Assembly: GCF_001693385.1 (NCBI RefSeq)
Contig: NZ_CP016428.1
Span: 2,976,001-3,040,000, forward strand
From: Bradyrhizobium icense
GTDB lineage: Bacteria; Pseudomonadota; Alphaproteobacteria; Rhizobiales; Xanthobacteraceae
Reading direction: 5' to 3'
Length of the DNA stretch: 64,000 nt
Both the position numbers and the translations under genes were made by a program. Shown piece after piece: positions 35,755 through 44,747 of the stretch (position 1 is the first letter of the stretch; the number at the start of each line of letters is the position of its first letter). Under the pieces are notes generated by a model that was given only the letters and a program-made list of their open reading frames with translations, had not been told where the DNA came from and made no database searches.

Positions 35755-36813
35755 ATGATGATTGCATCTTGCTGTCGCCGCGCACTGCTCGGTGTTTCCA
35801 TTGGCGCCTTCGCGGCGCTGTCGGCGCTTCCGGCCAATGCGCAACAGATCACCTTCGTCTCCCAGGGTGGCGCCTACCAGAAGGCGCAAACCGTCGCGAT
35901 CCTCGATCCTTCCGCCAAGAAGCTTGGCATCACCATCAACCAGGACAGCATCCCGGACGCCTGGCCCGCGATCAAATCGCAGGTCGCCAGCGGCAAGCCG
36001 ACCTGGGATGTGGTCGACGTGCCGACCGGCTATTGCCTGCGCGGCGGCGAGCAGGGGCTAGTCGAGAAGCTCGATTTCTCGAAATTGCCAAACGGCGCCG
36101 CGATGCCCGAGGCCTATCGTTCCCCTTATTCGGTGGCGTACGAGTTCTATTCGAGCGTACTCGCCTATAGTCAGAAGAAGTTCTCGGCGGGGGCAGCGCC
36201 TAATAGCTGGGCCGATTTCTGGGACGTGAAGAAGTTCCCCGGCCGCCGCGCGCTACGCAATCACCCGATCGCGACGCTCGAGGCAGCGCTGATGGCCGAC
36301 GGCGTCGCGCCCGACAAGCTCTATCCGCTCGACGTCGACCGCGCCTTCAAGAAACTCGAGGAGATCAAACCCAACATCACGGTGTGGTGGACCTCGGGCG
36401 CGCAATCGGCGCAGCTTCTCAATGACGGGGAAGTCGACATGGTGATGGCCTGGAACGGCCGCGTCAGCGCGCTCACCAAGGAAGGCGCCAAGGTCGCTTT
36501 CACCTACAATCAGGGTATCCTGCAGAGCACCTCGCTCTGCATTCTCAAGGACGCGCCCAATCTCGCGACCGCAGTCCGCTTCCTCAACGAGGCGGTCGAT
36601 CCCGTCCACCAGGCCAATTTGCCGCTGCACATCGATTACGGCCCGGCCAACCCGAAGGCCTTCGACACCGGCGTCATCAAGCCGGAGCGCGTCGCGCAAC
36701 TGCCGAGCGCGCCCGAGAATGCGCGCAAGCAGGCGCTGATGTCCTACGCCTGGTGGTCGTCGCCGGCTGGCGAGGCCGCGGAAAAACGCTGGGTCGGCTT
36801 CATGCAGAAGTAG
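35755..36813 (+). CDS. Polyamine-type ABC transporter substrate-binding protein
   Basis: 352-aa periplasmic protein from ATG 35755, after AAGAGGG; a TTG at 35749 and an ATG at 35758 are alternatives. It has a Sec signal peptide with an Ala-rich core and likely cleavage after PANA. The mature start QQITFVSQGGAYQKAQ and TWDVVDVPTGYCLRGG resemble PotD/YdcS-family binding proteins for putrescine, spermidine or related amines. Ligand specificity cannot be read here. Confidence 0.92.
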   Translation: MMIASCCRRALLGVSIGAFAALSALPANAQQITFVSQGGAYQKAQTVAILDPSAKKLGITINQDSIPDAWPAIKSQVASGKPTWDVVDVPTGYCLRGGEQGLVEKLDFSKLPNGAAMPEAYRSPYSVAYEFYSSVLAYSQKKFSAGAAPNSWADFWDVKKFPGRRALRNHPIATLEAALMADGVAPDKLYPLDVDRAFKKLEEIKPNITVWWTSGAQSAQLLNDGEVDMVMAWNGRVSALTKEGAKVAFTYNQGILQSTSLCILKDAPNLATAVRFLNEAVDPVHQANLPLHIDYGPANPKAFDTGVIKPERVAQLPSAPENARKQALMSYAWWSSPAGEAAEKRWVGFMQK

Positions 36814-36828
36814 TCTCGTCGGCAACCC

Positions 36829-36856
36829 GGCGCGGCATGCGTCAGCATTCCGCGCC
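36829..36856 (+). other. Intercistronic hairpin after binding-protein gene
   Basis: GGCGCGG and CCGCGCC arms flank an inner ATGC/GCAT-like pairing in the gap between the binding-protein stop and the first permease start. There is no T-run, so it is more likely a partial attenuator or mRNA-stabilising structure that raises binding-protein expression over the permeases, as in many ABC operons. Inference from structure and place only. Confidence 0.5.
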
Positions 36857-36870
36857 ACCGCAGGATAACA

Positions 36871-37740
36871 ATGAGTAGCCCTGTGCAGGACCTCTCGGTA
36901 CTCCACCAACGTCGCGAACAGCGCCTGATGCTGGTGCTGGCGCTGCCGGCATTGCTCGTGATCCTGCTGCTGGTCGTACTGCCGGTCGGCTGGCTGGCCT
37001 GGCAATCGGTCTATCACAACGGTTTTACGCTCGAGAACTACCGCCGGATCTGGAGCGAGGATATCTACTGGCGCAGCTTTGCCCTGACGTTTCAAATCAG
37101 CCTCCTGGTGACGCTGTTCGCGCTGCTGCTCGGTTATCCCATTGCCTATGCGGCGAGCATCGCACCGAGAAGGTGGGCCATCGTCATCCTGGCGCTGGTG
37201 GTGCTGCCGTTCTGGACCAGCGTGCTGGTCCGCGCCTATGCCTGGCTCGCGCTGCTGCAGCGGACCGGGGTCATCAATCAGCTTTTGCGCCAGTTCGGGG
37301 TGATCGACGAGCCGCTGCCGCTGGTCCACAATACTTTCGGCACCGTCGTGGCGACCCTGCACATCCTGCTGCCGTTCATGGTGCTGCCGCTCTACGCCAC
37401 CATGCAGCAGATTCCGCGCGATCTGATGCAGGCCGGCGCCAGTCTCGGCGCCGGTCCGATGCTCACGTTCTGGCGGATATTCCTGCCGCTGTCGCTGCCC
37501 GGGGTGCTCGCGGGCAGCACACTGGTCTTCGTGCTCGCCCTCGGCTTCTACATCACTCCTGAATTGCTCGGCGGCGGCCGCACCATAATGATATCGATGC
37601 TGGTCAGCCGCAATGTGGAACTCTACGACCAGTGGGGCGCCGCCAGCGCCATCGGCGTGGTGTTGCTGGTCGCGGTCGGCGCCATCTTCTTTGCCGTCAG
37701 CCGCTTCATTCCGCTCGATCGCGTGTTGGGGCAAAAATGA
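36871..37740 (+). CDS. Polyamine-type ABC transporter permease (PotB-like)
   Basis: 289-aa inner-membrane permease. It has an N-terminal helix (LMLVLALPALLVILLLVVL), then about five more. The conserved cytoplasmic loop is ASLGAGPMLTFWRIFLPLSLPG, the EAA motif of PotB/PotH-type subunits. It overlaps the next permease gene by 4 bp. Confidence 0.94.
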   Translation: MSSPVQDLSVLHQRREQRLMLVLALPALLVILLLVVLPVGWLAWQSVYHNGFTLENYRRIWSEDIYWRSFALTFQISLLVTLFALLLGYPIAYAASIAPRRWAIVILALVVLPFWTSVLVRAYAWLALLQRTGVINQLLRQFGVIDEPLPLVHNTFGTVVATLHILLPFMVLPLYATMQQIPRDLMQAGASLGAGPMLTFWRIFLPLSLPGVLAGSTLVFVLALGFYITPELLGGGRTIMISMLVSRNVELYDQWGAASAIGVVLLVAVGAIFFAVSRFIPLDRVLGQK

Positions 37741-38522
37741 CGATGTCCCGTCCATTCCGCATCACCCTCGTTGTGACTTGCGCGGTGGTGCTGCTCTATC
37801 TCATCCTCCCGATCCTGATCATCGCGCCAATGTCGTTCTCGGCCGCGCGTTTCCTGACTTTTCCGCCGCCGGCGCTGTCGCTGCGCTGGTATCAGGAATA
37901 TGTCGGCAATCCGGCCTGGATGCAGTCGACCCGTGTGACGCTGACGGTTGCCGTGCTCACCGTGGTCATAGCGACCCCGCTCGGTGTTGCCGCAGCCTAC
38001 GCGATCAGCCAATCGAAATGGCGCATCATGCGGCTGATCCACATGACCCTGCTGCTGCCATTGGTAGTGCCGATCATCATCACCGCGGTCGGCATCTTCT
38101 TCGTCTTCGCCAAGGTCGGCCTCGCCGCGACCATGACCGGCCTCGTGCTCGCCAATGTCATGCTCGGTCTGCCCTACGTCGTCATCTCCGTCGCGGCGGG
38201 CCTGCAGAGCTTCGACGCCACGCAGGAGATGGTGGCGCGCAGCCTCGGCATGAACAGGTTGCGCAGCTTCTTTGTGGTGACGCTGCCGCAGATCAAGCCC
38301 AGCGTGATCGCCGGCGGCATCTTCGCCTTCATCTCCGCGATGGACGAGACCATCGTCGCTTTGTTCATTTCTGGCGGTCAATATCAACCGCTGACCAAGC
38401 GGATGTTCACCGCGCTCCGCGACGAGATCGATCCAACGATTGCGGCCATCAGCACGCTGATGACCGCGGTTTCGTTCATGCTGGTTCTGATTGCAACCAG
38501 CCGGTCAAAGACGAGCGCGTGA
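37737..38522 (+). CDS. Polyamine-type ABC transporter permease (PotC-like)
   Basis: 261-aa inner-membrane permease from ATG 37737, overlapping the previous stop as ATGA. The N-terminal helix is followed by PMSFSAARFLTFPPPALSL, a PotC block. The EAA loop is ARSLGMNRLRSFFVVTLPQI. SAMDETIVALFISG near the C-terminus is typical of PotC/PotI. It is the last gene of the operon. Confidence 0.94.
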   Translation: MTMSRPFRITLVVTCAVVLLYLILPILIIAPMSFSAARFLTFPPPALSLRWYQEYVGNPAWMQSTRVTLTVAVLTVVIATPLGVAAAYAISQSKWRIMRLIHMTLLLPLVVPIIITAVGIFFVFAKVGLAATMTGLVLANVMLGLPYVVISVAAGLQSFDATQEMVARSLGMNRLRSFFVVTLPQIKPSVIAGGIFAFISAMDETIVALFISGGQYQPLTKRMFTALRDEIDPTIAAISTLMTAVSFMLVLIATSRSKTSA

Positions 38523-38740
38523 GCGGGAAGTCAGCGGCCTGATTCTTTGCCTCGGTTGAATACGCGTCGCGCGGGAGCGTGTTGCGCAGCCGGTTGCCTA
38601 TATGCGCGTTTTCCATCGCCGATCTCGCCGATTGCCTGTCCGGCGAGAGAAAATGTCAGCCGATCGGTCCGTGAGCTTGATGAAGGCGATTGGTGCTTGA
38701 GGTGCTTGCTGATGCTGGCTGGACCTAGCTCAAACTTCCT
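38523..38740. other. Intergenic stretch, no gene seen
   Basis: Lies between the permease stop and repeat copy C. No recognisable gene or clear terminator. Confidence 0.45.
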
Positions 38741-38840
38741 CATGATGGATTGGAGCGAGAGTCCAAAGTTATCAATCGTTTAAAGGGCGGCGAGTGCACG
38801 ATGTGTGCACCGGGAGATCAAAGAAATCTCAATACAGCTA
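38741..38840 (+). repeat. Dispersed repeat copy C (core and right arm)
   Basis: Begins with CATGATGGATTGGAGCGAGA, identical to copy A over 20 bases. Then come the 13-residue frame ending in TAA, a GTGCAC/GTGTGCAC pair 11 bp apart (about 38793-38810) and CACCGGGAGATCAA. The sequence to the left of CATGATGG is unlike copies A and D: no palindrome and no dusA-like FSVAP codons. So the left flank changes exactly at the presumed crossover core while the right arm is kept, as expected of a hybrid attachment site. Confidence 0.6.
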
Positions 38841-39073
38841 GCATGCGCAGTCGCCAGCCGAGCGTGTGTCGCTTGCCGTTGAGCATGAGGTGTAGTTGAA
38901 ATTCGCAGGCTGTAGACGCGAGTGACTTGCACGCGGGTCTATTCGCGGAATGTGCAGTTCAAGTGTCTGCGCATTAATCGGCAGGCACAACAAGCGAGTA
39001 ATCGGTACAGTTGGTTCCAACCAGATCAGACGAATCTTCGACCCAAGGTTGCCTCCAGCAACAACGAGATCCA
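38841..39073. other. Intergenic stretch, no gene seen
   Basis: Between repeat copy C and the end of the cytochrome gene at 39074. No gene recognised; short frames on both strands lack protein-like sequence. Confidence 0.45.
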
Positions 39074-39703
39074 TCATTTCGGGCAAGGTTGTCCGGCGGC
39101 TCCCCACAGGGCCATGTCCTTGACGTGATCCTCGAAGCTGCCCGGTGGCGTCGTGCGTCCTGCTCCGGGCTCCCACGCCCGGGGGATGAAGCCGTTGAGC
39201 GATGCATCGTGCCGCAAATGCGCGAGCAGTGCGATGGCGTCGCGGCCGCCATTGCGTTTGGGGTCTTTCAGTTGCGCACAGATCTCGGCGCCGCTCTTGC
39301 CGAACCAGATGAATTCGACCGGGGCAAGCTGCCAGTCGATGCCGGCGCGCAACGGCGCCGGTGCGGGCTCATTCGGCTGGGTCGAGGTCATATGGCAGGT
39401 CGAGCAGAGGATCGTCTCGGCCCCGATGCGGCTCTTTCCGCCGTGGATATTCATGCCATGCACCCTGGGCTTGCTTTCGCCCGCCGGCGTCCACATCGGA
39501 ATGGCCCTGGCGTCGATATGACAGTTGGCACAACGGGGATGTGTCACCACGGCCTCAATCCTAGTCCAGGCCTCCAGTCCCTTGGCACGGCTGACGCTGC
39601 CGAGCGGCAGCGCATCCTTGACCTGATCCTTGGCCACGACGATCCCCGTGACAGCCGCAATCGATGTAACGGCGAACGTGAGCGCGATGAGAACTCTCTT
39701 CAT
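39074..39703 (-). CDS. Dihaem c-type cytochrome of a molybdenum hydroxylase
   Basis: 209-aa exported protein. An N-terminal signal sequence (LIALTFAVTSIAAVTGIVVA) is followed by two haem-c sites, CANCH (58-62) and CSTCH (100-104). It starts 8 bp after the large-subunit gene stop and is probably cotranslated. In isoquinoline 1-oxidoreductase-type systems such a cytochrome takes electrons from the periplasmic molybdenum hydroxylase to the respiratory chain. The family is not otherwise characterised from sequence. Confidence 0.88.
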   Translation of the reverse strand: MKRVLIALTFAVTSIAAVTGIVVAKDQVKDALPLGSVSRAKGLEAWTRIEAVVTHPRCANCHIDARAIPMWTPAGESKPRVHGMNIHGGKSRIGAETILCSTCHMTSTQPNEPAPAPLRAGIDWQLAPVEFIWFGKSGAEICAQLKDPKRNGGRDAIALLAHLRHDASLNGFIPRAWEPGAGRTTPPGSFEDHVKDMALWGAAGQPCPK

Positions 39704-39711
39704 GGCTCACC

Positions 39712-41964
39712 TCACACGAAATCGATGAACTTGTTGAAGGGCATTTCGCGAATGCGCTTTCCGGTCGCCGCAAATATCGCGTTGGCGAGCGCGGGGGCGG
39801 CGGGAGGAACGGGCGGTTCGCCAACACCTCGCACCTTGGGATCGTTCTCGAGCCCGCGAACTTCGATGACGGGGCATTGGTAGATCCGCATGGCTTCGTG
39901 GTGGTTGAAGTTGGTTTGCTGCACCGCGCCCTTTGCGTAAGTGAGTTCGCAGTTGATGGCGTGGCCGAGCCCCCAGATGACCCCGCCTTGCACCTGATTT
40001 TCGAAGTTGATGGGGTCGACGACCCTGCCGACATCGACCGCAACCCAAACCTTGTCGATCCTGATGCCTCTGTCCGTCGCGGTCACCTCGACGACTTCGG
40101 CCGTTGGCGTCCCGAAGGACTCGACGAATGCCACGCCGCGACCTCTGCCCTTACCCAGCGGTCCCTTCCAGTTCGACATCTCCGCGACCGTCTCCAGCAC
40201 CTTGCGATAGGTTGGAACGGCGCACATCGCAATGCGGGCTTTCATAGGATCAAGGCCTGCGGCATAGATCAACTCGTCGATGAAGCTTTCGGTGAAGAAG
40301 CCTGCTGTGGAGGCTCCGACCGACCGCCACGTCGTGCATGGCGATAGTCCCTGCGCCTCATAGCTGGTGGCCCGGAAATTCGGGATGTCGTAATAGACAT
40401 TCCACAGGCCGGCGGCGAGTTGGGCATCCGGATCCTTCGAGGGGGAGCCCATGCGCTCAAGCAGCCCCTTCAACGGCGCCGTTGCCGCCAATTTCAGGTC
40501 GGCCGCGACGATCTTTCCCTTGTCGACGCTCCCTTTGTACCGGCCGATTGAAATCTGTCGCGGAATGTCCTGGAGGAAGTCTTCCTCGCGCGAAAACACA
40601 AGCTTGATCGGCGTTCCGCGCATCTGATTGGCGATCTCGGCCAGGACGCGGACGTTCTCGAATTCAAGACGATGCCCAAAGCTTCCACCAGCCCATTGAT
40701 TGTGAAAGGTCACCTGTTCCGGCTTGAGGCCGATCGCCGTCGCGGCGACCTGCTGCACTGCTTGCGGACTCTGATGGCTAACCCAGATTTTCATTCCTGC
40801 GTCGGAGACGATGGCGATCCCGTTCAGGGGCTCCAGGGGCTGATGTGCCACATAGGGCGCGCGATACTCGGCCTGAACCAGCTTGCCACCCTTCAACGCC
40901 GCATCGACATTGCCGATCTTCCGCCACTCCTTGCCGAGGAATTCAGGCTTGAACGACGCTCCCAGGACCTTCCAGTGGTCGGCCTGCTCGGCGGGATAGG
41001 CCGAGGGCGCCCATTGGCAATCGATCGCTTCGACCGCCTTCATCGCGTACCAGCTGTTCGTCGCGATGACAGCCACGCCATTGTTGATTTCAAGGATCTT
41101 CTTGACCCCCGGCATCGACTGCGCCTTGGTTGCGTTGTACGATTTCAGCGGTTGACCCTTGGCAGGGTTCAGCTTGACGGCGGCGAACAACATGCCGTCC
41201 ATTTTCATATCGATGCCGAACTTCAACTCGCCCATGGCTTTCGATCGAACATCGAGGCGCGTCATCGGCTTGCCGAGCATCCGCCATTTCGAGGGATCGC
41301 GCAGCTTGACGTCCAGAACCGGCGGAATCTTCGCGGCTTCCGCCGAGAGCTGGACGTAGGGAATTCTGGTTCCGTCGGGCAGGATCACGTGGCCCGATTG
41401 GGTACGAATGTCAGCCACGGGGAGGCCCGAGCGTTTTGCCGCCGCAGCTTTCAATGTCTCGCGCGCGGCTGCGCCCGCGGTGCGCAACTTTTCGTAGGTA
41501 TCCGGAACCGTGCTTGAGCCGCCCGTCATCTGCAGGCCGGACTGTCTAAGGTTTTCGAGCACGGCAGCGCGTGCTTCTTCGGCGGCCGGGCTTTGGTCGG
41601 CCGCCATGAACGGCGCAAGTTCATCTGCGAAGCCGGTGTTGAAGTAGGCGGGACTGGGCCCTGCAAACCGGATTTCGAACTGGCCGGGATCGAGGTCCAT
41701 CTCTTCGGCAATCATGATCGGCTGCACCGAACCAACGCCCTGACCGATGTCGGCGTGTTGTGCAATGAGCGTTATTTTTTCCGGGCTTATCTCGATCCAG
41801 GGATTGAACGTCACGGAGTCGGGCCCGAGGCCGGCGGCCAACGGATTGCTGGCGGGCTTGGCAGCCTGTTCAGCGTAGCTGTAGGAACCGAAGGCGATGC
41901 CGCCCGCTACGGCGGCGCTACCGACGAGGAACGCGCGACGGGAAAGGTCTTGTGCGTCTCGCAT
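39712..41964 (-). CDS. iorB: Molybdopterin-binding large subunit, isoquinoline 1-oxidoreductase beta type
   Basis: 750-aa large subunit of a xanthine-oxidase-family molybdenum hydroxylase. The N-terminus has a twin-arginine signal (SRRAFLVGS, Arg9-Arg10), so the complex is exported through Tat. Internal blocks such as WIEISPEKITLIAQHADIGQ and GEPPVPPAAPALANAIFAATG are those of IorB-type subunits, which lack the FAD subunit of classic xanthine dehydrogenase. Known relatives hydroxylate N-heterocycles or oxidise aldehydes. It begins 1 bp after the small-subunit stop. Confidence 0.92.
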   Translation of the reverse strand: MRDAQDLSRRAFLVGSAAVAGGIAFGSYSYAEQAAKPASNPLAAGLGPDSVTFNPWIEISPEKITLIAQHADIGQGVGSVQPIMIAEEMDLDPGQFEIRFAGPSPAYFNTGFADELAPFMAADQSPAAEEARAAVLENLRQSGLQMTGGSSTVPDTYEKLRTAGAAARETLKAAAAKRSGLPVADIRTQSGHVILPDGTRIPYVQLSAEAAKIPPVLDVKLRDPSKWRMLGKPMTRLDVRSKAMGELKFGIDMKMDGMLFAAVKLNPAKGQPLKSYNATKAQSMPGVKKILEINNGVAVIATNSWYAMKAVEAIDCQWAPSAYPAEQADHWKVLGASFKPEFLGKEWRKIGNVDAALKGGKLVQAEYRAPYVAHQPLEPLNGIAIVSDAGMKIWVSHQSPQAVQQVAATAIGLKPEQVTFHNQWAGGSFGHRLEFENVRVLAEIANQMRGTPIKLVFSREEDFLQDIPRQISIGRYKGSVDKGKIVAADLKLAATAPLKGLLERMGSPSKDPDAQLAAGLWNVYYDIPNFRATSYEAQGLSPCTTWRSVGASTAGFFTESFIDELIYAAGLDPMKARIAMCAVPTYRKVLETVAEMSNWKGPLGKGRGRGVAFVESFGTPTAEVVEVTATDRGIRIDKVWVAVDVGRVVDPINFENQVQGGVIWGLGHAINCELTYAKGAVQQTNFNHHEAMRIYQCPVIEVRGLENDPKVRGVGEPPVPPAAPALANAIFAATGKRIREMPFNKFIDFV

Positions 41965-41965
41965 C

Positions 41966-42427
41966 TCACTTCCCCGCTATCTTTGCGGCAGCCGCATGGA
42001 TCGCCGCGCGAATGCGTGGATAGGTTCCGCAGCGGCATAGGTTTCCGGACATCACCACATTGATATCGTCGTCCGTCGGCTTCGGGATCAGCTCTAGAAG
42101 CGAAATGGCCTGGATGATCTGGCCGGTCTGGCAGTAGCCGCACTGTGGCACCTGGTGTTCGATCCACGCCTGCACAACCGGGTGCTGGTCCTTATTGCCC
42201 AGCCCTTCCATCGTGACGACCGACTTGCCGGCGACCTCGCCGATATGCGACTGACAGGAACGAACGGCCTTTCCGTCAATCTGAACGGTGCAGGCGCCGC
42301 ATTGCGCTACTCCGCAGCCGTATTTGGGACTTGTGATGCCAAGCTCGTCCCGCAACACCCAGAGCAAGGGCATCTCGGGAACGACGTCAACCTGGCGCTT
42401 GGTGCCATTGACCGTGAGCTCGATCAT
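41966..42427 (-). CDS. iorA: [2Fe-2S] small subunit, isoquinoline 1-oxidoreductase alpha type
   Basis: 153-aa iron-sulphur subunit. The plant-ferredoxin-type cluster ligands are Cys38, Cys43, Cys46 and Cys58 ([11 protein letters not shown] then RSC). The second cluster uses Cys96, Cys99, Cys131 and Cys133 ([14 protein letters not shown]). The ATG at 42427 starts the ferredoxin fold directly ([10 protein letters not shown]); a longer frame to 42499 adds charged, non-family residues. No own signal peptide is visible, as is usual when the partner carries the Tat signal. Confidence 0.94.
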   Translation of the reverse strand: MIELTVNGTKRQVDVVPEMPLLWVLRDELGITSPKYGCGVAQCGACTVQIDGKAVRSCQSHIGEVAGKSVVTMEGLGNKDQHPVVQAWIEHQVPQCGYCQTGQIIQAISLLELIPKPTDDDINVVMSGNLCRCGTYPRIRAAIHAAAAKIAGK

Positions 42428-42586
42428 ATCGATATCCCTTCGCGGATCATTGCTGTCATCATCGGAGCGACGTGCTCCGTCGTTCGAGCCAGCCTTCAAG
42501 CGGCTGATGCGGGCCGAGATATCGGGTACGCTGCCGCGACGACACTGGCTGATCAGCGCCAGGCGGTATTCGCGAATCCTGCGGGA

Positions 42587-43522
42587 TCATGTGCAATCCC
42601 TGCTGAATTCAGCATCGCGGTAGACCGGGCTGATATCGACCCGGCCGCAGCACAGTTCGCGGTATTGCCCCGGAGTGAGACTCGTGGCTTTTCGAAACAC
42701 ACGTGTGAAATTGGCTTGAGAGCCGAAGCCGAATTCGAAGGCAATTTCGACGAGGGACAAATTGGCGCGCGCCAGTTCGTGCCGCGCCGCCTGCACGCGG
42801 CGATCGATCACGTAGCGGTGCGGTGACAGTCCGGTCGCCTCACGAAAGAGCCGGGAAAAATGAAACGGGCTGAGGCAGGCCTGGGCGGCCAGTTCCTCGA
42901 GCCGGATGTCAGCTTTGAGAGAAGCCTCGATATAGTCCAACACGCGCTGGAGCCTTCGCGGGTCGAGCGACGGGGACTTTTCGGGAGGGCGCCAGCGGTC
43001 AATCGAATAGTGCCCCAGGAGGTGCGCGGCGAGCGCGACCTGGATCCCCTCGACGAACAGCGCATCCGTCGGTTGGCGAGGACGGTGCAGCAAGTCCCGA
43101 AGCGGTGAGCAAAGGTGGAAGAGCACCTGGTCCGCCAGGCCGTCGGCATAGGCGATCTGCACCTTGGCGGGATCGACATCAAAGTCGGCAAGGGCGCTGT
43201 GGTCCAGCAGTGCCGGCGGGAGATAGAGGTGAAGGCATTCCATCCGGTCCGAAAGTTCGAGATGGCTCTCCTGCGTTCCCACGGGTACGAGATAACTCAT
43301 TCCCGGCCTGGCGACGCTCTTCTGGACTTCGCCGTTGCCGGCTCGGCAGACCATTCCGCCGCCGGACAGCAGCATGACGATCTCCGTGCAAATCGGGACG
43401 GGCGTTGCCTGCCGCCCCGCTTCAAACCTCCGATGCTCGATGCTCAATGCCGGCCAATCAGCGGCCTCCGCGAGTTTCTCGCTGTTCTGATATTTTTGAT
43501 CTCCATGCGTGGCGAGCGTCAT
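42587..43522 (-). CDS. AraC family transcriptional regulator
   Basis: 311-aa regulator. An N-terminal cupin-like sensor region is followed by the double helix-turn-helix in the last 100 residues (ELAAQACLSPFHFSRLFREA and SLVEIAFEFGFGSQANFTRVF). It lies 159 bp upstream of the iorA-type gene on the same strand and is the likely activator of the molybdenum hydroxylase genes. The inducer is unknown. Confidence 0.92.
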   Translation of the reverse strand: MTLATHGDQKYQNSEKLAEAADWPALSIEHRRFEAGRQATPVPICTEIVMLLSGGGMVCRAGNGEVQKSVARPGMSYLVPVGTQESHLELSDRMECLHLYLPPALLDHSALADFDVDPAKVQIAYADGLADQVLFHLCSPLRDLLHRPRQPTDALFVEGIQVALAAHLLGHYSIDRWRPPEKSPSLDPRRLQRVLDYIEASLKADIRLEELAAQACLSPFHFSRLFREATGLSPHRYVIDRRVQAARHELARANLSLVEIAFEFGFGSQANFTRVFRKATSLTPGQYRELCCGRVDISPVYRDAEFSRDCT

Positions 43523-43889
43523 CGTGACCTCTCCTCGAACTGCGGCGGACGCGGCCCCGCATCGCGAGCGAACGTTGGTCCCGTCCGTTGCGCGGTTCGG
43601 ATTCGCGATCGCTGTACCCTGATGGAAACAACGATCGGCCGATCTGTGCGAAGTTGTTGGATGAACCCACGATGAAGTCCAGAGGCGGGCCCGTTAAAAG
43701 AGGTAAAATTCAAACGGAGCAAGGGTTTGGCTATTCGCCCGATCCAGCCTCGCAAGCAGTGGCTATCCAACATGGGATGAGCAGGATTCGTCCCTCATCG
43801 CGCAGGAATCGGAAATACCCGCACGCGCGTTTGATCTAGTGATGGCTCATCGAACAGCTAGGCCGTCATCTCGACGATTGGAGCTTGTC
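43523..43889. promoter_or_regulatory. Divergent intergenic region, AraC gene / hydrolase gene
   Basis: 367 bp between divergent genes, expected to hold both promoters. A frame at 43588-43839 has no family resemblance or ribosome site, so I do not call it. No clear operator seen. Confidence 0.4.
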
Positions 43890-44651
43890 ATGAGGCTGAT
43901 CCTCGCCGCGCTTACCGCAATATCGTTCGCAACCGCCCAAGCCGTCCCTGCGGCTTCGGCCGAGAAGACCATTTCCATCGTCCTCGTCCATGGCGCCTTC
44001 GTCGATGGGTCGGGATGGAAAGCCACGCACGACATGCTTTCGAATGCCGGTTATGAGGTGCTCGTCGTCCAGCAGCCGACGATCACGCTTCGTGATGATG
44101 TCGCAGAGACCGAACGCGTGATCGCGAAGGCGCGACATCCAGTGGTCCTAGTCGGGCATTCCTACGGTGGAATGGTCATCACGGAAGCGGGGGACAATCC
44201 GAAGGTTCGCAGCCTGGTCTATCTCGCGGCATTTGCGCCCGAGGCCGGGGAGTCGGTGAGCACGCTCGCAGAAGCGCCTGCGCCGGCGGGCGAGCAAAAG
44301 GCTCCGCTTGTCGCTGAAGGCAAGTATCTCCTCGTCGACCGCGACAAGTTTCCCTCGTCGTTCGCGGCCGATGTCGACACTGCGACGACGCGCTTCATGG
44401 CTGCCGCGCAACTCCCCTGGGGACTGCAAGCGGTGCAGACGAAGGTCGATCGTGTGGCCTGGAAGACGAAGCCGACCTATTACATGGTGACAAGTGAGGA
44501 TCGTATGATCCCGCCGACGGCGCAGCGCATGATGGCACAACGGTCCGGTGCGAAAGTGGTGGAGCTGAAGAGCAGCCACGCCGTAATGCTGTCGCATCCT
44601 CGCGAGGTCGCGGCGTTCATCAAGAGCGCAGACACATCCTCTGTCGACTGA
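43890..44651 (+). CDS. Exported alpha/beta hydrolase
   Basis: 253 aa from ATG 43890. A signal peptide of about 24 residues ends near VPAASA. The hydrolase fold has the oxyanion region VLVHGAF (His34-Gly35), nucleophile Ser91 in GHSYGG, and a C-terminal catalytic histidine in SSHAVML. It resembles small esterase-like alpha/beta hydrolases common in proteobacteria. It is followed by a 96-bp gap and the aldo/keto reductase gene on the same strand. Natural substrate unknown. Confidence 0.9.
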   Translation: MRLILAALTAISFATAQAVPAASAEKTISIVLVHGAFVDGSGWKATHDMLSNAGYEVLVVQQPTITLRDDVAETERVIAKARHPVVLVGHSYGGMVITEAGDNPKVRSLVYLAAFAPEAGESVSTLAEAPAPAGEQKAPLVAEGKYLLVDRDKFPSSFAADVDTATTRFMAAAQLPWGLQAVQTKVDRVAWKTKPTYYMVTSEDRMIPPTAQRMMAQRSGAKVVELKSSHAVMLSHPREVAAFIKSADTSSVD

Positions 44652-44747
44652 CGCAAACATCAGAGGGCATCAAGCGTCAGGGACGACGATCGCGCGATGG
44701 CTTCCCGCGCAAGACGGCTTTGCCTGTCATGACGAAGGGGACGAGGT

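Noticed and set aside
36253..37755. A 500-codon open frame on the minus strand
   Set aside because: It lies antisense to the clear binding-protein and permease genes; its translation is rich in His, Arg, Gln and Asp as expected from a shadow of GC-rich coding sequence, with no family motif.
43588..43839. An 83-codon + frame between the AraC and hydrolase genes
   Set aside because: No Shine-Dalgarno, no family resemblance, in a divergent promoter region.
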